Shown: positions 27,801 through 38,994 of the stretch, piece by piece
How the letters are laid out: the number at the start of each line of letters is the position of its first letter
How positions within the stretch are numbered: the stretch's first letter is position 1
From: Odontesthes bonariensis
Lineage: Eukaryota; Chordata; Actinopteri; Atheriniformes; Atherinopsidae
Direction: 5' to 3'
Length of the DNA stretch: 64,000 nucleotides
Assembly: GCF_027942865.1 (NCBI RefSeq)
Contig: NC_134510.1
Coordinates: forward strand, 18,159,209 to 18,223,208
The notes under the pieces: generated by a model
Databases searched by the model: none
The model's input: only the letters and a program-made list of their open reading frames with translations
Told to the model about the DNA's origin: nothing
Program-made: the position numbers and the translations under genes

Positions 27801-29279
27801 AGGAGGAAAATATATGTATTTCATTTTCTCCTTTACTTCTGAATTTGTAAAGTTAAAAAACAGAAAAAAAGCAGTACTTCCATGTCATGATATTGTTTGT
27901 TTTTGGTAGGCCTGAGAAACTTCCCTCAGTCGCCTCTGATTGCTGCAACCTGATAACTTCACAGCAATGACGAGGCTATGAGCCACAGCCTTCGATGGAA
28001 AAACAGTTCAACACTTAACTAATCTAAACGCAGCAATGCATATAACATTTTTACACTATTGATTAAAGTGCTGCATTTAATTAGTGAGGATTTTGTTGCT
28101 TTTTTTAAAGAGCCACCCTTACTTTTATTTCCCTCTGCTTCTAGCCTTTGTGCCAACATAAATTGGTGACTTAAGAGCAGATGTATCAGAAAAAAAGTGG
28201 ATAAGCGGATTAAAAAAAGTAAAATAAATTTTTCTTGTTCCACAAGCTGCTTCTTATTCAGAGAGAATGAATTTCAAACTGACGTAAAGCTGCATTTATC
28301 ATATAAGATCTCCTTAAACTCCACCCATTAAATGAAGGGTCAACTTTCCATTAAGTTTAGGGAATTCAATTCTTCTTTGGTCTCAGTGGCCAATGAGCAG
28401 CAGAAATTAATATTTTGAAAACACAAACCAAATATGGGTCAAGTTTTGTGAGATTTAATGTGACAGCGTCTTACATATAAAAATACGTGGACCACTGCAC
28501 TGAATGGTGTGCCCCTTAATGAGTTTCATCTAAACCCAATCATATGCATAATGCATCATTCCTACTAAATTATGAAGCATAATACTTGCCACATTATAGT
28601 GTTTGCAATGTTATCTTATACTTCAGAAACCAGAGTGTTGATGCTCAGAGCTGCAGCTCATGATCACTGCCTGAAAGCACTGGTTTGCCATCAGCAGGAA
28701 AGGAATTTCAGGAGCATCTTCTTCTCTTAGATACACAAGTACACACAGAGACGCAGGTCAAACATGTCCCACTGTCTTATCATAGTTTTAGCACTGAGAC
28801 AGATGGATGGTTTCTGTCAACTAACATTCCACCCCTGATGATAGCAAAACAAGGTATGTGTATTTGGAGTGTGTGTGAGTTTGGGATTTCAGAGTTTATC
28901 TGTTTTCTCTCCCTGCTTTCCTTCATCCAGTTGCATTACAATGCCATGTCTTCCCTTTTCATTTCCACACTTTTGTCTCTTTTCATTGTCCCATCTCATC
29001 ATGTTCTGCAACTTTCCTTCAAGAGGTTGAAAATACATCTTTTGATATATAAGCAACCTGTTTTTAAGGGTATCCAACACAGTCATATCGGTGCAGCAGA
29101 TTTTAGTGCAAGAAGCCGAATTTAAAGCCAAAAGATGTACCGGGCTCAGTCCTCTTTTGAAATGGAGGATGACTCAGCACCACTTACTGATTCTTTAAGA
29201 AGACACATGCTCGAATAATCTCTACCTGTGCCCCTGACCCTCTTTTGTTTTTGCCTGTGTAAAATTACAGTTGTACAGG

Positions 29280-30090
29280 TGTCCAGCCAGCAAAACAATG
29301 CTGACAGACAGGCATGCAAGAGGACAGCCAAGCACTTGTGTTCACCACAAAGATCTTGGTTGTCTTACAACTGGCTGTCCTGCCCAACATGTGGCTTTGG
29401 TTACAAAACCCGCTCTTCTAGCAAGAGCCCCCTTCATCTCTGTGAGGAACACAGAGGGCGATGGAAGGTGCTTTCCGAGATGAGCGCCAAAGGGGCTTCC
29501 CTTTTCAAAGGGCCGTCGATGTACATGGCTCACGGATTCCTGTGTTAGCTATGAGATAGCGCGGCACCTGGAAAGGCCAGACAGGAAGAAAGGACAAGAG
29601 ATGAGAAAAAAATTAGAGAAGTTGCTTAGATGCCATGCCAAAGAGAGGACTGGGAGCTCTCTCAGATTTCAAACGCCCGTTCTGTGAAATTGCAGTTTCA
29701 AACGTTTCCAATCTCACTGCCTTCCCACCCTTACCCTCTTCATCCTGAACTCGTCGTCAGCACATCATGAAATGCGTAGATTTGTGCTTTCACTCGTACC
29801 TGCTGTGGAGATGACTGTTGAGATGATTCCTCTCTTACCTAAGCTTGAGACGGGTAAAACAAAGAGCCTTTTGGTGATTGACACATCCAGAGAGTCCCCT
29901 GTCAATCTCAGGCACAATCCATTTCCTCAAGCCAAAGTGTTCTCTTTGTGTGTCGAATATGTTTTGGAACACGCCGGCCATTGATTGACACGGGCGCACG
30001 GGCTGGTAAAACATTTCTGTGGTGTGAAGTAAACAGCGGTGCGTCTGTCTCGCTGCCTCAGATGTTTGGCCTGGGGGGCTGCACTGATAT
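29280..30090. promoter_or_regulatory. candidate enhancer with clustered TALE (PBX/MEIS) sites
   Basis: This dense, unique 0.8-kb block holds TGATTGACA at 29875-29883, GATTGACAG on the minus strand at 29899-29907, and TGATTGACA at 29982-29990. TGATTGACAG is the PBX-MEIS composite site. Open frames crossing it (29228-29548, 29271-29483, 29948-30166) show no recognisable protein. Conservation and activity are untested. Confidence 0.35.
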
Positions 30091-32779
30091 AATAGTGGTG
30101 CAAAAATCTGGACATTCCCACCCTTGTTCCCATTCTCCCAAGTTCCTTTCTATTTCCCTCATTTGAGCTGCTTTGAAACTATCACTGTCATTTCTATTCA
30201 AGCCCTTAAATTTGGTTTCAACACTCGATCTGGTATGGAGAACTTTCTGCTCTTTTTTGTTTCTGAGTGACATGCTTGGCATTCGAAATCTCATGGCCAA
30301 TATCGATGAGCTTATTTCATAATGCTTGTTATGTTACATGGGGGCTGAAAGGTAGAGAAGGTGGGACCAAACAGCTGGACATTATTCAGATGCTTTATCA
30401 GAAGTCAGAGTTTTCCTCTTTGGGAGGTGAACCAGTAAGCTAAATACATTTTAATGATGCTGACATAATCGCTCAAATTCATTGATAATTGCTCCATTTT
30501 TACCACATACTGCTTTTGAATAAACCCAGTGTTCAAAAGCTGCAACATAAATGTATTTGTTTTGGATGTTGAAGCTTCCCTGCAACCAAGCCCTGCAAAC
30601 AGTTGGAAGGCATACTACTGGCACCCATTGTGAGTCACCACCTTGCACCTTTCCAATTCCAAATAAAAACAACAGAAAAAAACGCTGTATATATAAAATG
30701 TCCTGATAGTTGTGTATTTCCAAAATGTCATATGGATTGATTCAACTCCAGCATTACAATTTTAATCAGTGGTGTAGAACCAGGTGTTAAAACGCATGCG
30801 GCAGCCCTCCAGGCCATAAGAAATTGGACAAGGCACCAGGAAATTGTCTCTCCTCTAGAAACAAGTGTTTTGTGATTGTTTACCCCATGTCTTTAAATTG
30901 CATTTCTTCCTTTTTAATTTAAGCACCACATCTATGGGACTGAAGGAGGGAAAGGGAGAGGGAAGGGGTTGTAAGAGAGAAATGGGGGAAACGTTTTTGC
31001 ACATTTTTCTCTCTTTCTCTATCTCTCCATCCTCTCCAGCATTAACCCTGTCTGATGTGATTCCTGTCAAATGCAAATGTCACGACCTGATACGGTCAGC
31101 CCATGGGGCACTTTGACTACATACTGGTCCACATCCAAATTAAAATATGAGCTTGAATACAGCGAGCTTGTGTGTCTTTGCCGGAAAAATGTGCATGCTG
31201 CATGTTCATACACATGTGTATGTTTAGCTGTCCTTGACATTCTTGCAACTGGAGAAAGCGTAAGCAGAAACACGACTGCGATGAGAACATGGAGGAATTC
31301 GGTGTGGTAAATAAAGCACGGCCTCCAACATACCGCCCCATTTCTCCAACTATGCTTGAGCACCTAAGTGAACATGCAGTTAAATCAATAGGCTTTCAAA
31401 CTTTCAAAACTGCTGTGCACACAGAATGCAGTTTATGAGCAATAGAGTTCAGCACTTTAGGAATGATACATGATGCTTTTAGATTTCACTGTGTTGTAGC
31501 TCTGTTTCTATAAGTTTTTGCCTTCAAAAGTTATTCATCTCCATAAAGTAACTGTTATGATTTCAAGGTGTCCTATTAACCTGCGCTAATTCAAGAAGGT
31601 GCACATTTCACGGCATGCAGTACACAGATGTTTGAAATAGAAACACTCTTTAAAGGACAACCAGGCTTTTATTCTTTGTTATTAACTGTATTATTTCGAA
31701 GTAAAATGTGCTTTATCCTATTCAGCGAATTTAATCTATAAACTTTATTCACGTCACTTATTAACCCTTGCACACAGCATTTTCCCCTCAGTGCTGTATT
31801 TACCTTTGGCAGGGAGCCAGTAAAGGAGAGGATGTTATGATTGGTTCTAACTGTTAATTATAAGATGAACAACAAATAATAAACATACGATTACATGGAA
31901 AACAGAGAATAAAAAGCAAATGTGATGGAAATGTACCCCTATATGTTGTTTCTGTCTACAGGTCCAATTGATTATGGATGGAAATTAAACGAGCGTTTAA
32001 AGGCAATAACTTTATTGCCTCTATACAGTTATATATTATTTAGCGTTCTGTGTATGTGTATTGGTGTGTTTATTGCTGCTGTCCTGTGACACTACTGTTG
32101 AATGGTGCCGCACTACTGGCAGCCTGCTGCAGTAAACCTGGACATATCGTGTCTTTCTTTGTATCTTCTTGAGAGATGGTGGCAGATTTTTCTGTATAAA
32201 CACAGAATTGAAATTTAAAAAAAAAAACTTTCTACACTGGTTTGGATGCTGGAATGACTTGTGTTGGTAATTCTGGCACTTTTTTACATCTATGATGTAA
32301 TCGATCAGCATAGGATGTGTCAGATCACTGGCAGTTAAATGGATAAGCTTGGAGGCCTGGAACAACTATAACACCTCTCTGCCTTAGGACTATGTGGGCA
32401 GAGAAAGAGAGGTAACAGTAAACATGGAATGACTGCAGTGCTTGTTAACAACAGATGGTGTTAACTGTGGATATGTCACTGTGGATGAGTGTCTCTGCAC
32501 CCAGATATTTTCTGTCCATGCTGTCTAGCTGAGTTCACCTGTATTGCCAGCTGAAGCTGTGTATGACATCATCAACAAAAGCTTATTGGTCAGGGACAAA
32601 AGTAACACTCCGATCAATTTGTGGCAATGAACAGAGATTTAAACCACATCACTCTCTCTGCCACAGAACAACTTCCAAAAAGTTTGCCAATGAAGTTTTA
32701 ATTAGTATTTCATGTAATTTGGTTATCGACCTATAACAGTAACATATCTATAAAAATCATTTATACTGCAACAACATCA

Positions 32780-32885
32780 TTTCCCTCAGGGGATTAACAA
32801 AGAATTATTAAACTGAATTAAAATGAACTGAAGTATATTTAATTTAGATAAATTGAATTTAACTGAATTTAATTGAACAGAAATG
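32780..32885. repeat. LINE-tail-like AT-rich segment
   Basis: TTTCCCTCAGGGGATTAACA followed by degenerate ACTGAATTAAA/AATTGAA units resembles the fish retroelement tail ending in GGGATTAATAAAG. It is short and decayed. Confidence 0.3.
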
Positions 32886-33516
32886 TTTAGTTTTTTTTTT
32901 CTTGGTAAAATGGAGATTTAATAAATAGAAATAAAAATTTCCAAGATACATACAAAGGTGGTCCAGTCTCCTGTAACTTGAGTTTAGTCTCAACACGTTG
33001 TGAGTGATTAATTGTTTGCCTCGACAAAGCTGCAAATGTTTGGTTTGCTTGTTTCCAGCTGGATATTTTCAATTTAGCTGTACTCACACAATCAATATAT
33101 GTCTCCTAATGAGGAACCAGGGCTGTCTGTTGTGTTTAGAACTAAATGACTGGTTATGCCCTGGAACACAATTGGTTTCATGGTCTTCAGATTGAAGACT
33201 TATGACTAAAAATACAGTGTCAAATGTATGGATGACAACAGCTTTACCTTTATCTGTGTGATAAAAATGCTCGTGAACCCACACACTTGCTGAGAGGGTG
33301 CAACGTTCTTGTGCTGACTGAGCCAAAGTACAGTTGAGAGTAATGTGCGGCTCTCACCACTAGAGGGGAGCAAATGATCAGTTATGTACAACCATCAGCA
33401 GAGTCGAGGCACAATCCTAACACAATCCTAACACTACCTCTGTGTGTGATACATAAGTTAACAAGATACAATACAATTTAACAATAAACTCAACAAATCA
33501 ATGTCCGTTATCAATC

Positions 33517-33534
33517 AATAATAATAATAATAAT

Positions 33535-33595
<61 letters not shown>
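33517..33595. repeat. compound (ATA)n-(GATA)n microsatellite
   Basis: About six ATA units are followed by a near-perfect run of about thirteen GATA units. It lies about 145 bp upstream of the NRF1-type site of the putative lpcat1 promoter, so length variation could matter. Confidence 0.95.
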
Positions 33596-33734
33596 GTTAG
33601 TTGCTCAATTTTGTCTATGTCTGCAGCTCGTCTAATAGCAGAAAAGTACAGCAAGTTTTCTTGAATTTTCTAAATAAGGATAATTTGAAATATGGTGAAG
33701 GCAGCATTGCTCGGGACAGTATGAAGAAGAAAGA

Positions 33735-34096
33735 TTGTTGTGCGCATGCGTCCCCCAGGAGGAGAGGAATCGTGGTTCCGTTAGCATCCAGAGCTAGCGG
33801 ACTGGTCTGGTTGGGGTGAAGTGTGGAGGAAGGCATCCTGCGCACTACAGGCAGAGAGATATCGGCGACTTCAGATATCCCCAGCTAATCCTTGAGCTAA
33901 CCATTATCCCCCCCATGCTGTCCAAGAAAGGAAGATAACGTTAATAGCCCTGCACTGCCACCTCAATTAGCCACCGTCCAAGAGTGATAAGGGAGACAGC
34001 ATTCTGCTCTTAAGAGGCTTTCTTTTGGGCAGAATCAGTTTTCTTTAAATACTATCTAAAGTGTAGCTACAGCCTCGACCAACGATACTTAGAAGA
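33735..34096 (+). promoter_or_regulatory. lpcat1: putative lpcat1 promoter and 5' UTR with NRF1-type site
   Basis: The sequence just upstream of exon 1 is richer in CpG than the flanking AT-rich DNA and has no TATA box. TGCGCATGCG at 33741-33750 matches the core of the NRF1 palindrome typical of TATA-less housekeeping promoters. If transcription starts just downstream, the 5' UTR would contain a short upstream frame, ATG 33915 to TAA 33938 (seven codons). The start site itself cannot be fixed from sequence. Confidence 0.4.
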
Positions 34097-34219
34097 ATGA
34101 GGTTGCCGAGTAGCAGACATTGTGCGATTGAAGGAGATGGAAAGAAGATGGACCAAGCTCCCCCAGTCAGAAACCCTTTTGTGCACCTCCTGAAATTCAC
34201 CCCTATGGAAAAGGCAAAG
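34097..34219 (+). CDS. lpcat1: lpcat1 coding exon 1 (residues 1-41)
   Basis: The exon begins at ATG 34097 with A at -3 and encodes an N terminus starting MRLPSSR, as human LPCAT1 also starts MRL. It includes RNPFVHLL (residues 25-32), the conserved cytosolic lead-in to the membrane segment. It ends AAAG before the donor gtatgt at 34220 in phase 0. A second in-frame Met is residue 18, but the conserved MRL favours the first. Confidence 0.9.
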
Positions 34220-36229
34220 GTATGTTTGCGAACAGATGATTCAACGCAGTCCTGCACCTATTTGTGAACATTGCGTTCGAGCTGCTTGTAGGACACCAAC
34301 AGTTAAGTGCGACACAGTGGTTGAGCTGTCACCATGTACAGCAGCCAGTTTTTCTGCCTGCATGTTGTCAGCTGCGCTAGTATTAGCTAGCACAGCTAAC
34401 GCTAGCTACATACATGTTGCTTTTTGCCCGACTTCATCCTGCCTTCGCTACAGTCTCGCTCTGGTTGTTTTTTTTTTTTTAACGCAAATGTCTGAGAGTG
34501 TTGCGAATAAATTGAGCTGCGGCAACGATGTGAATTGTCCTCACCAGTGTATACCGCAAAATCTGCCGCTCCCACTCATGAACCCTGTTAAATTAAATAC
34601 AGCTCGAGAAGCATGGCCGCCTGTCCGCGAGGGGCCTAGCTTGTTGCTCTTTAACAGTGTCTTTCGGGGTGTTTTTTCTAAGTTTACACTGTATGGGGTA
34701 ACGGATACACATACGTTTTCATTTAAAACGCCTTACAGGTTTCCAGCTTGCCTGGCATGTTTTTTTTGTTTTTGTTTTTTTTGTCCTCTTCAGCTTCGTT
34801 CACAAGGGTTCATGCCGGTCACTGTTAATTGATCTAATTATGAAATTCTGTTTTCGGTGTTCAACTTGCAGAGACAACACAAATGAAGGGTTGATGTTGC
34901 CACTTTTTAATATCGCAGGTACGGAGAAATTGTCTTCAGTGAAAGTCGTGCAGTGTGCTTTATTGAGTGATGGAAATCGGGACTCATCGAGTAGTTTGTT
35001 CTGAGATACAAATATAGAGGCACACGTGGGCCTTTTGCAATTAAACTCATGATCCCTCAAAAATAGCTGAAACAGTCAGAGAAGTCTGTGCTTTTATGGG
35101 TATGAGTCATGAGTTTGCGTGTATCAGTGAGCTGAGTTAATACATCTTTACTGATGTGTGACAACAATAACAGTGAATCCAGTATGTGCTCTAAAACTGT
35201 CTTGACTTGAGTTGTGTTGTTGGGCTCTCCTTGCTTACAGCTCAAAGATGAATGCATAAATAGATCGAGGAAATTAAAATAAAAACCTGTTTGCCATGTT
35301 AATGTCCTTGATATTAACTGCCCAAAATAAATGGTTCTCATAAAAAAAACAGCATGGGGCGTAGGGTGCAGTCAACAATGTGAAATGGGACACAACTGTG
35401 AGAAATGGGCCGAATGGGAATGCTACTATTTTATGAATGGCACTGCTTTGCCATAACGGGTATGAGCAAGGATCTTATTACAGATACACATAGTGACCTA
35501 GAGAGGTTCACACAGAGATCCTTCCTCCTGGCTCTTTTCACAGAAACTTAAGTGGAAAGTTAGAATGTCAGGTGGCTCTGAGCCAAGGGTAGTAAGCCGG
35601 TCCTCTGGTTTTCACCAGCAAGTTGTGCTTGATTGAGTCAATGTTATAAACGTGGCAGTAAACGAGGCCCGGTAATTTAGGCCAATGAAGGTTTTTATCA
35701 TGCCAAGTGTGCAAAATGAAGTCTGATTTGAACAATTGACCTTTTGGAAAAATGGCCACACGCTGCGCACGAGTTCCAACTTCAATTTTCCGGTACTTTA
35801 ATGTATCATCTTTAACTTTGCATGAGGTGAAAAGAGAAGCTCGTTACTTCTTATGTGTTGAACCGACAGTGAATCAAAACACACATTTCCTTGTTCCGAT
35901 GTAACTGAGGTTTCTGAAATGGTTTCTGGGTGTCGCACTGGTGTTACTTTCACATCACCAGCGACGTGAGGAAGACCCCAGACTTTGTCAAATTGATGAA
36001 ACCATAGGTTCTGTTTGGAGCTCAGAGAGAAAAGTTGTGTGCTCGCAAGTGACCGTCGCGCAGAAAGAGATTGTTTGGCCAACATGTTCACGCTGCCTGT
36101 GCAAGGACGTACTGTTGCTCTTTTTGGCTGCACTAGTCTGGTGCGTGTAAGGTACAGACCCGATACAGGTGGGGGGTAAAGTTGATGCTCCTCTTAGCTG
36201 GCAATGCAGGTAATCACAGAGCTGAATTG

Positions 36230-36302
<73 letters not shown>

Positions 36303-38963
36303 TATGTGTGGAGGGAGAGCTGCACAGTGGAACACTCTGCTTTAGACTAAGATGCATGTGATTAATGTATTACCGGCATGCTGTTTAAAAGAACACACTG
36401 AGACGGCACTCCACTATCTCTGTTAGGTCGGCGTCCACTCGCACTGTAGTGCATCGTTTTCAAATAAAAAGGGCAACTGTAATAAACTTTAATCAAGCCA
36501 TAAATGGAAGTTCTCTTCACTGTTGCATTGGTTTGCACAAATGGACAAAATTGTATATTAGTAGTTTTGCTGTATATTGTATTTGTGAAACCACCAATAG
36601 TCCCCACTCACAGGGGCAGCAGATTATAATCAACACAGATGAGTTTGGTTGGATTAGCCGAGGCGGAATGCTTGGTGTTAGAACATAAAGCTATTGCCTC
36701 TAAGTGCAAGCTAAAGTGCCACAGAACTAATTTAAAAGCTATCCTTCTTGTGATAAGTTATATCGCTGCAGTTTGTTCGGTACAGTCATGAGAAAGCTAT
36801 ATGATAAAGAAAAGCTGTGTTTCGGTGTATTTTTTTTCCAGAATAACTGTTACTCTTTCTTTTTGTCCAAGGGGACAGTTGTCCAGAAAGGGCTCATATG
36901 TATGAACGTGGATATTTGGTACTGATAGCAACATTAGTTGGTGCTGCTAATCTTGGATCAGCTATGGGGGCCTTCAGATTTTCATTAGCAGGCTCCTCTG
37001 TATGTAACGCAGGGCCCTGACCTTTCGATCCACTTAAAGTTGCTCATGCAAATTTTTACCTTGATTCCCCTAGTTAACTGATCAACAATTGATTGGCAGA
37101 ACCCTGTGGTGGCAGCATATTTCAGTGTGTTTGTTACATATTTGGGTCTCCTAAGCCAGAACTCCACTTGTATAATAGACTTAAACTCTCAAAGTTTCTT
37201 AGATATTAGAAGGCAAGCTTGTAATGTCACTTGCAACTCAGCTGTGAAAAGCCTAATTTACATTTATGTGTGATTTTTGGGATAAAACCAACAAAGAGCT
37301 AAATCCAATTGATGTTGGCAAAGCGTCAATTAGCCTAATCAATAGCTTATTCTCGCACAGCATAGATCAGCGTCACTGATATTTTCACCGTAAGACCAGG
37401 CATACATTTTGTGGCAAAAGAACTCCCCGTTGAACGGCCAAACTTGCTGTCAAGAATTTCAGCGAGCAATTATCAGAGACGGGTCGCTAACGATATAGAG
37501 CAGAGTTATTTCTGATAACGGGAGCAAAGCAAGGTTCTGAAGATGGGTGCGTTTCAGGTTTTACACTAGTTTTTAACGTTTATTGATTAGTTTGTTGACT
37601 AGAGGAGTTGAAAAGGCAGATCCTTCTTGTGGTCGTGTCGAAAGACTGAAGAGAAAGGAATGGAGAATGTCATTTCCCGTCAAGTGTGGAGCCAACATGG
37701 AAGTGCCTCCAGCCACAATGACAGTGACAATCAGTTGGCGCTTGCTCTGACAGACCTCTGGCGCCGTAGACTCAAAGTGTCAACTTCTCTCACTGAATTA
37801 TAAGGCATCAATTTTTTCCCACAAGTCATTATTGGCTGGTTTAGCTTCTTCCGGTTACTGTGCTGGTGGGGCTTTCAAATGGTAAGAAAGATGCCAGCGG
37901 CCAAATGCCTCGTTTTAAAGCTGCAGTCTGCAAGATTTGTTGTTGTCATACGTAAAGTTCTAATTTTTGGCATTTTAAGAGTTTACATGATCTATCAGAA
38001 CACTTGAAGTTGAAAACGGTGACCTCCGTAGTCGCAAAATGCAAGAAATGCTTATTTTTTAACCGAAAAATAAAAAGTTATTCAACTTCCTGTCCCGCAC
38101 CTTCAAAACACATGAGAACTCGTGCACGTAGACGTGCACGCCAGATGCGCCTACACGACTCCTCATTCATCAACTCACCTGTCATTTGCGATCATGGAAG
38201 ACACAGTAAGTAGACTAGCCCGTAATGAAGTTCAATAGTCTAGATAAATAAGCGTGGGGACGAGCCTACCTTGTATCGCGCGTGCACAATCGGTGATTGA
38301 CAGGCAGCAGAGCCCAGCTCGTAAACCTGATTGGTTACCTTTTACCGGTCCGGTCTGCAATTTTGTAAACAAACCTGCTGGCTTTGGAGGGACCTAGCGG
38401 GACATATAGGGGACCTAGAGAATTTTTTTTTTTTGTATTGGGGTATTTAATGTACTACTTTCAGAATCCCCGGACAGTTCCAGGCATTATGCTTGAAAAA
38501 GAGTTGCAGACTGCAGCTTTAAAATGGCAGTGAGGAAACCAATGGCTGTCTTCACATCTAGCCTTTATTTACAGTCTCAGTTTCAAAGAGGATCAAGTGT
38601 TTTCTCATTCAGCCGTGTTGAACACATCAGTGATTTCAGTTGAGTCTGTTTACATTTTCATATAAATGTACATCAGATGCATCATATTCTTTTGAAGGTG
38701 GCATTTGAACAAGTTAGAAGCCTTCAAAGCTTGACACTAAACTTTTGATGATTTATGAGCACGCTTAGTATTTTGGTTTAGAAAATGACTGCCTAAGGGG
38801 ATGTCGGTGTAAGACACCGAGTGGATGTAGACCGCACTGTAACCAAGCATCATGTATGCAGGTAATACAGGGAAAACAGACACAATTCAAAGCTCCCTAA
38901 ATAGTTATTAAAAATGTACTTTGGACAAAGAAGACAGAAAACAGAAACGGGTTGATTGGTGCC

Positions 38964-38994
<31 letters not shown>

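Larger units (their letters stand above)
20396..33516. other. non-coding DNA upstream of lpcat1
   Basis: No exon is recognised. Blocks of unique, balanced sequence occur at about 21190-21330, 22190-22370, 25620-25800, 26000-26130, 27400-27540 and, most strikingly, 29280-30090. A long frame at 28685-29125 (146 residues) has no recognisable similarity. A 20-bp near-palindrome AGGCAATAACTTTATTGCCT lies near 32000. Confidence 0.6.

Noticed and set aside
28685..29125. 146-residue open frame on + strand
   Set aside because: No recognisable domain, composition typical of random AT-rich DNA, and an antisense frame of similar quality overlaps.
33517..33595. CRISPR-like array
   Set aside because: It is a tetranucleotide microsatellite without spacers, in a vertebrate genome.
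1..33700. Exons of irx4, ndufs6 or mrpl36 expected from human synteny
   Set aside because: No homeodomain or mitochondrial-protein motif is seen in any frame of the upstream interval.
34236..34832. 198-residue open frame on + strand just after exon 1
   Set aside because: It lies in intron 1 directly after the donor, has no recognisable similarity, and includes low-complexity runs of F and C from poly-T tracts.
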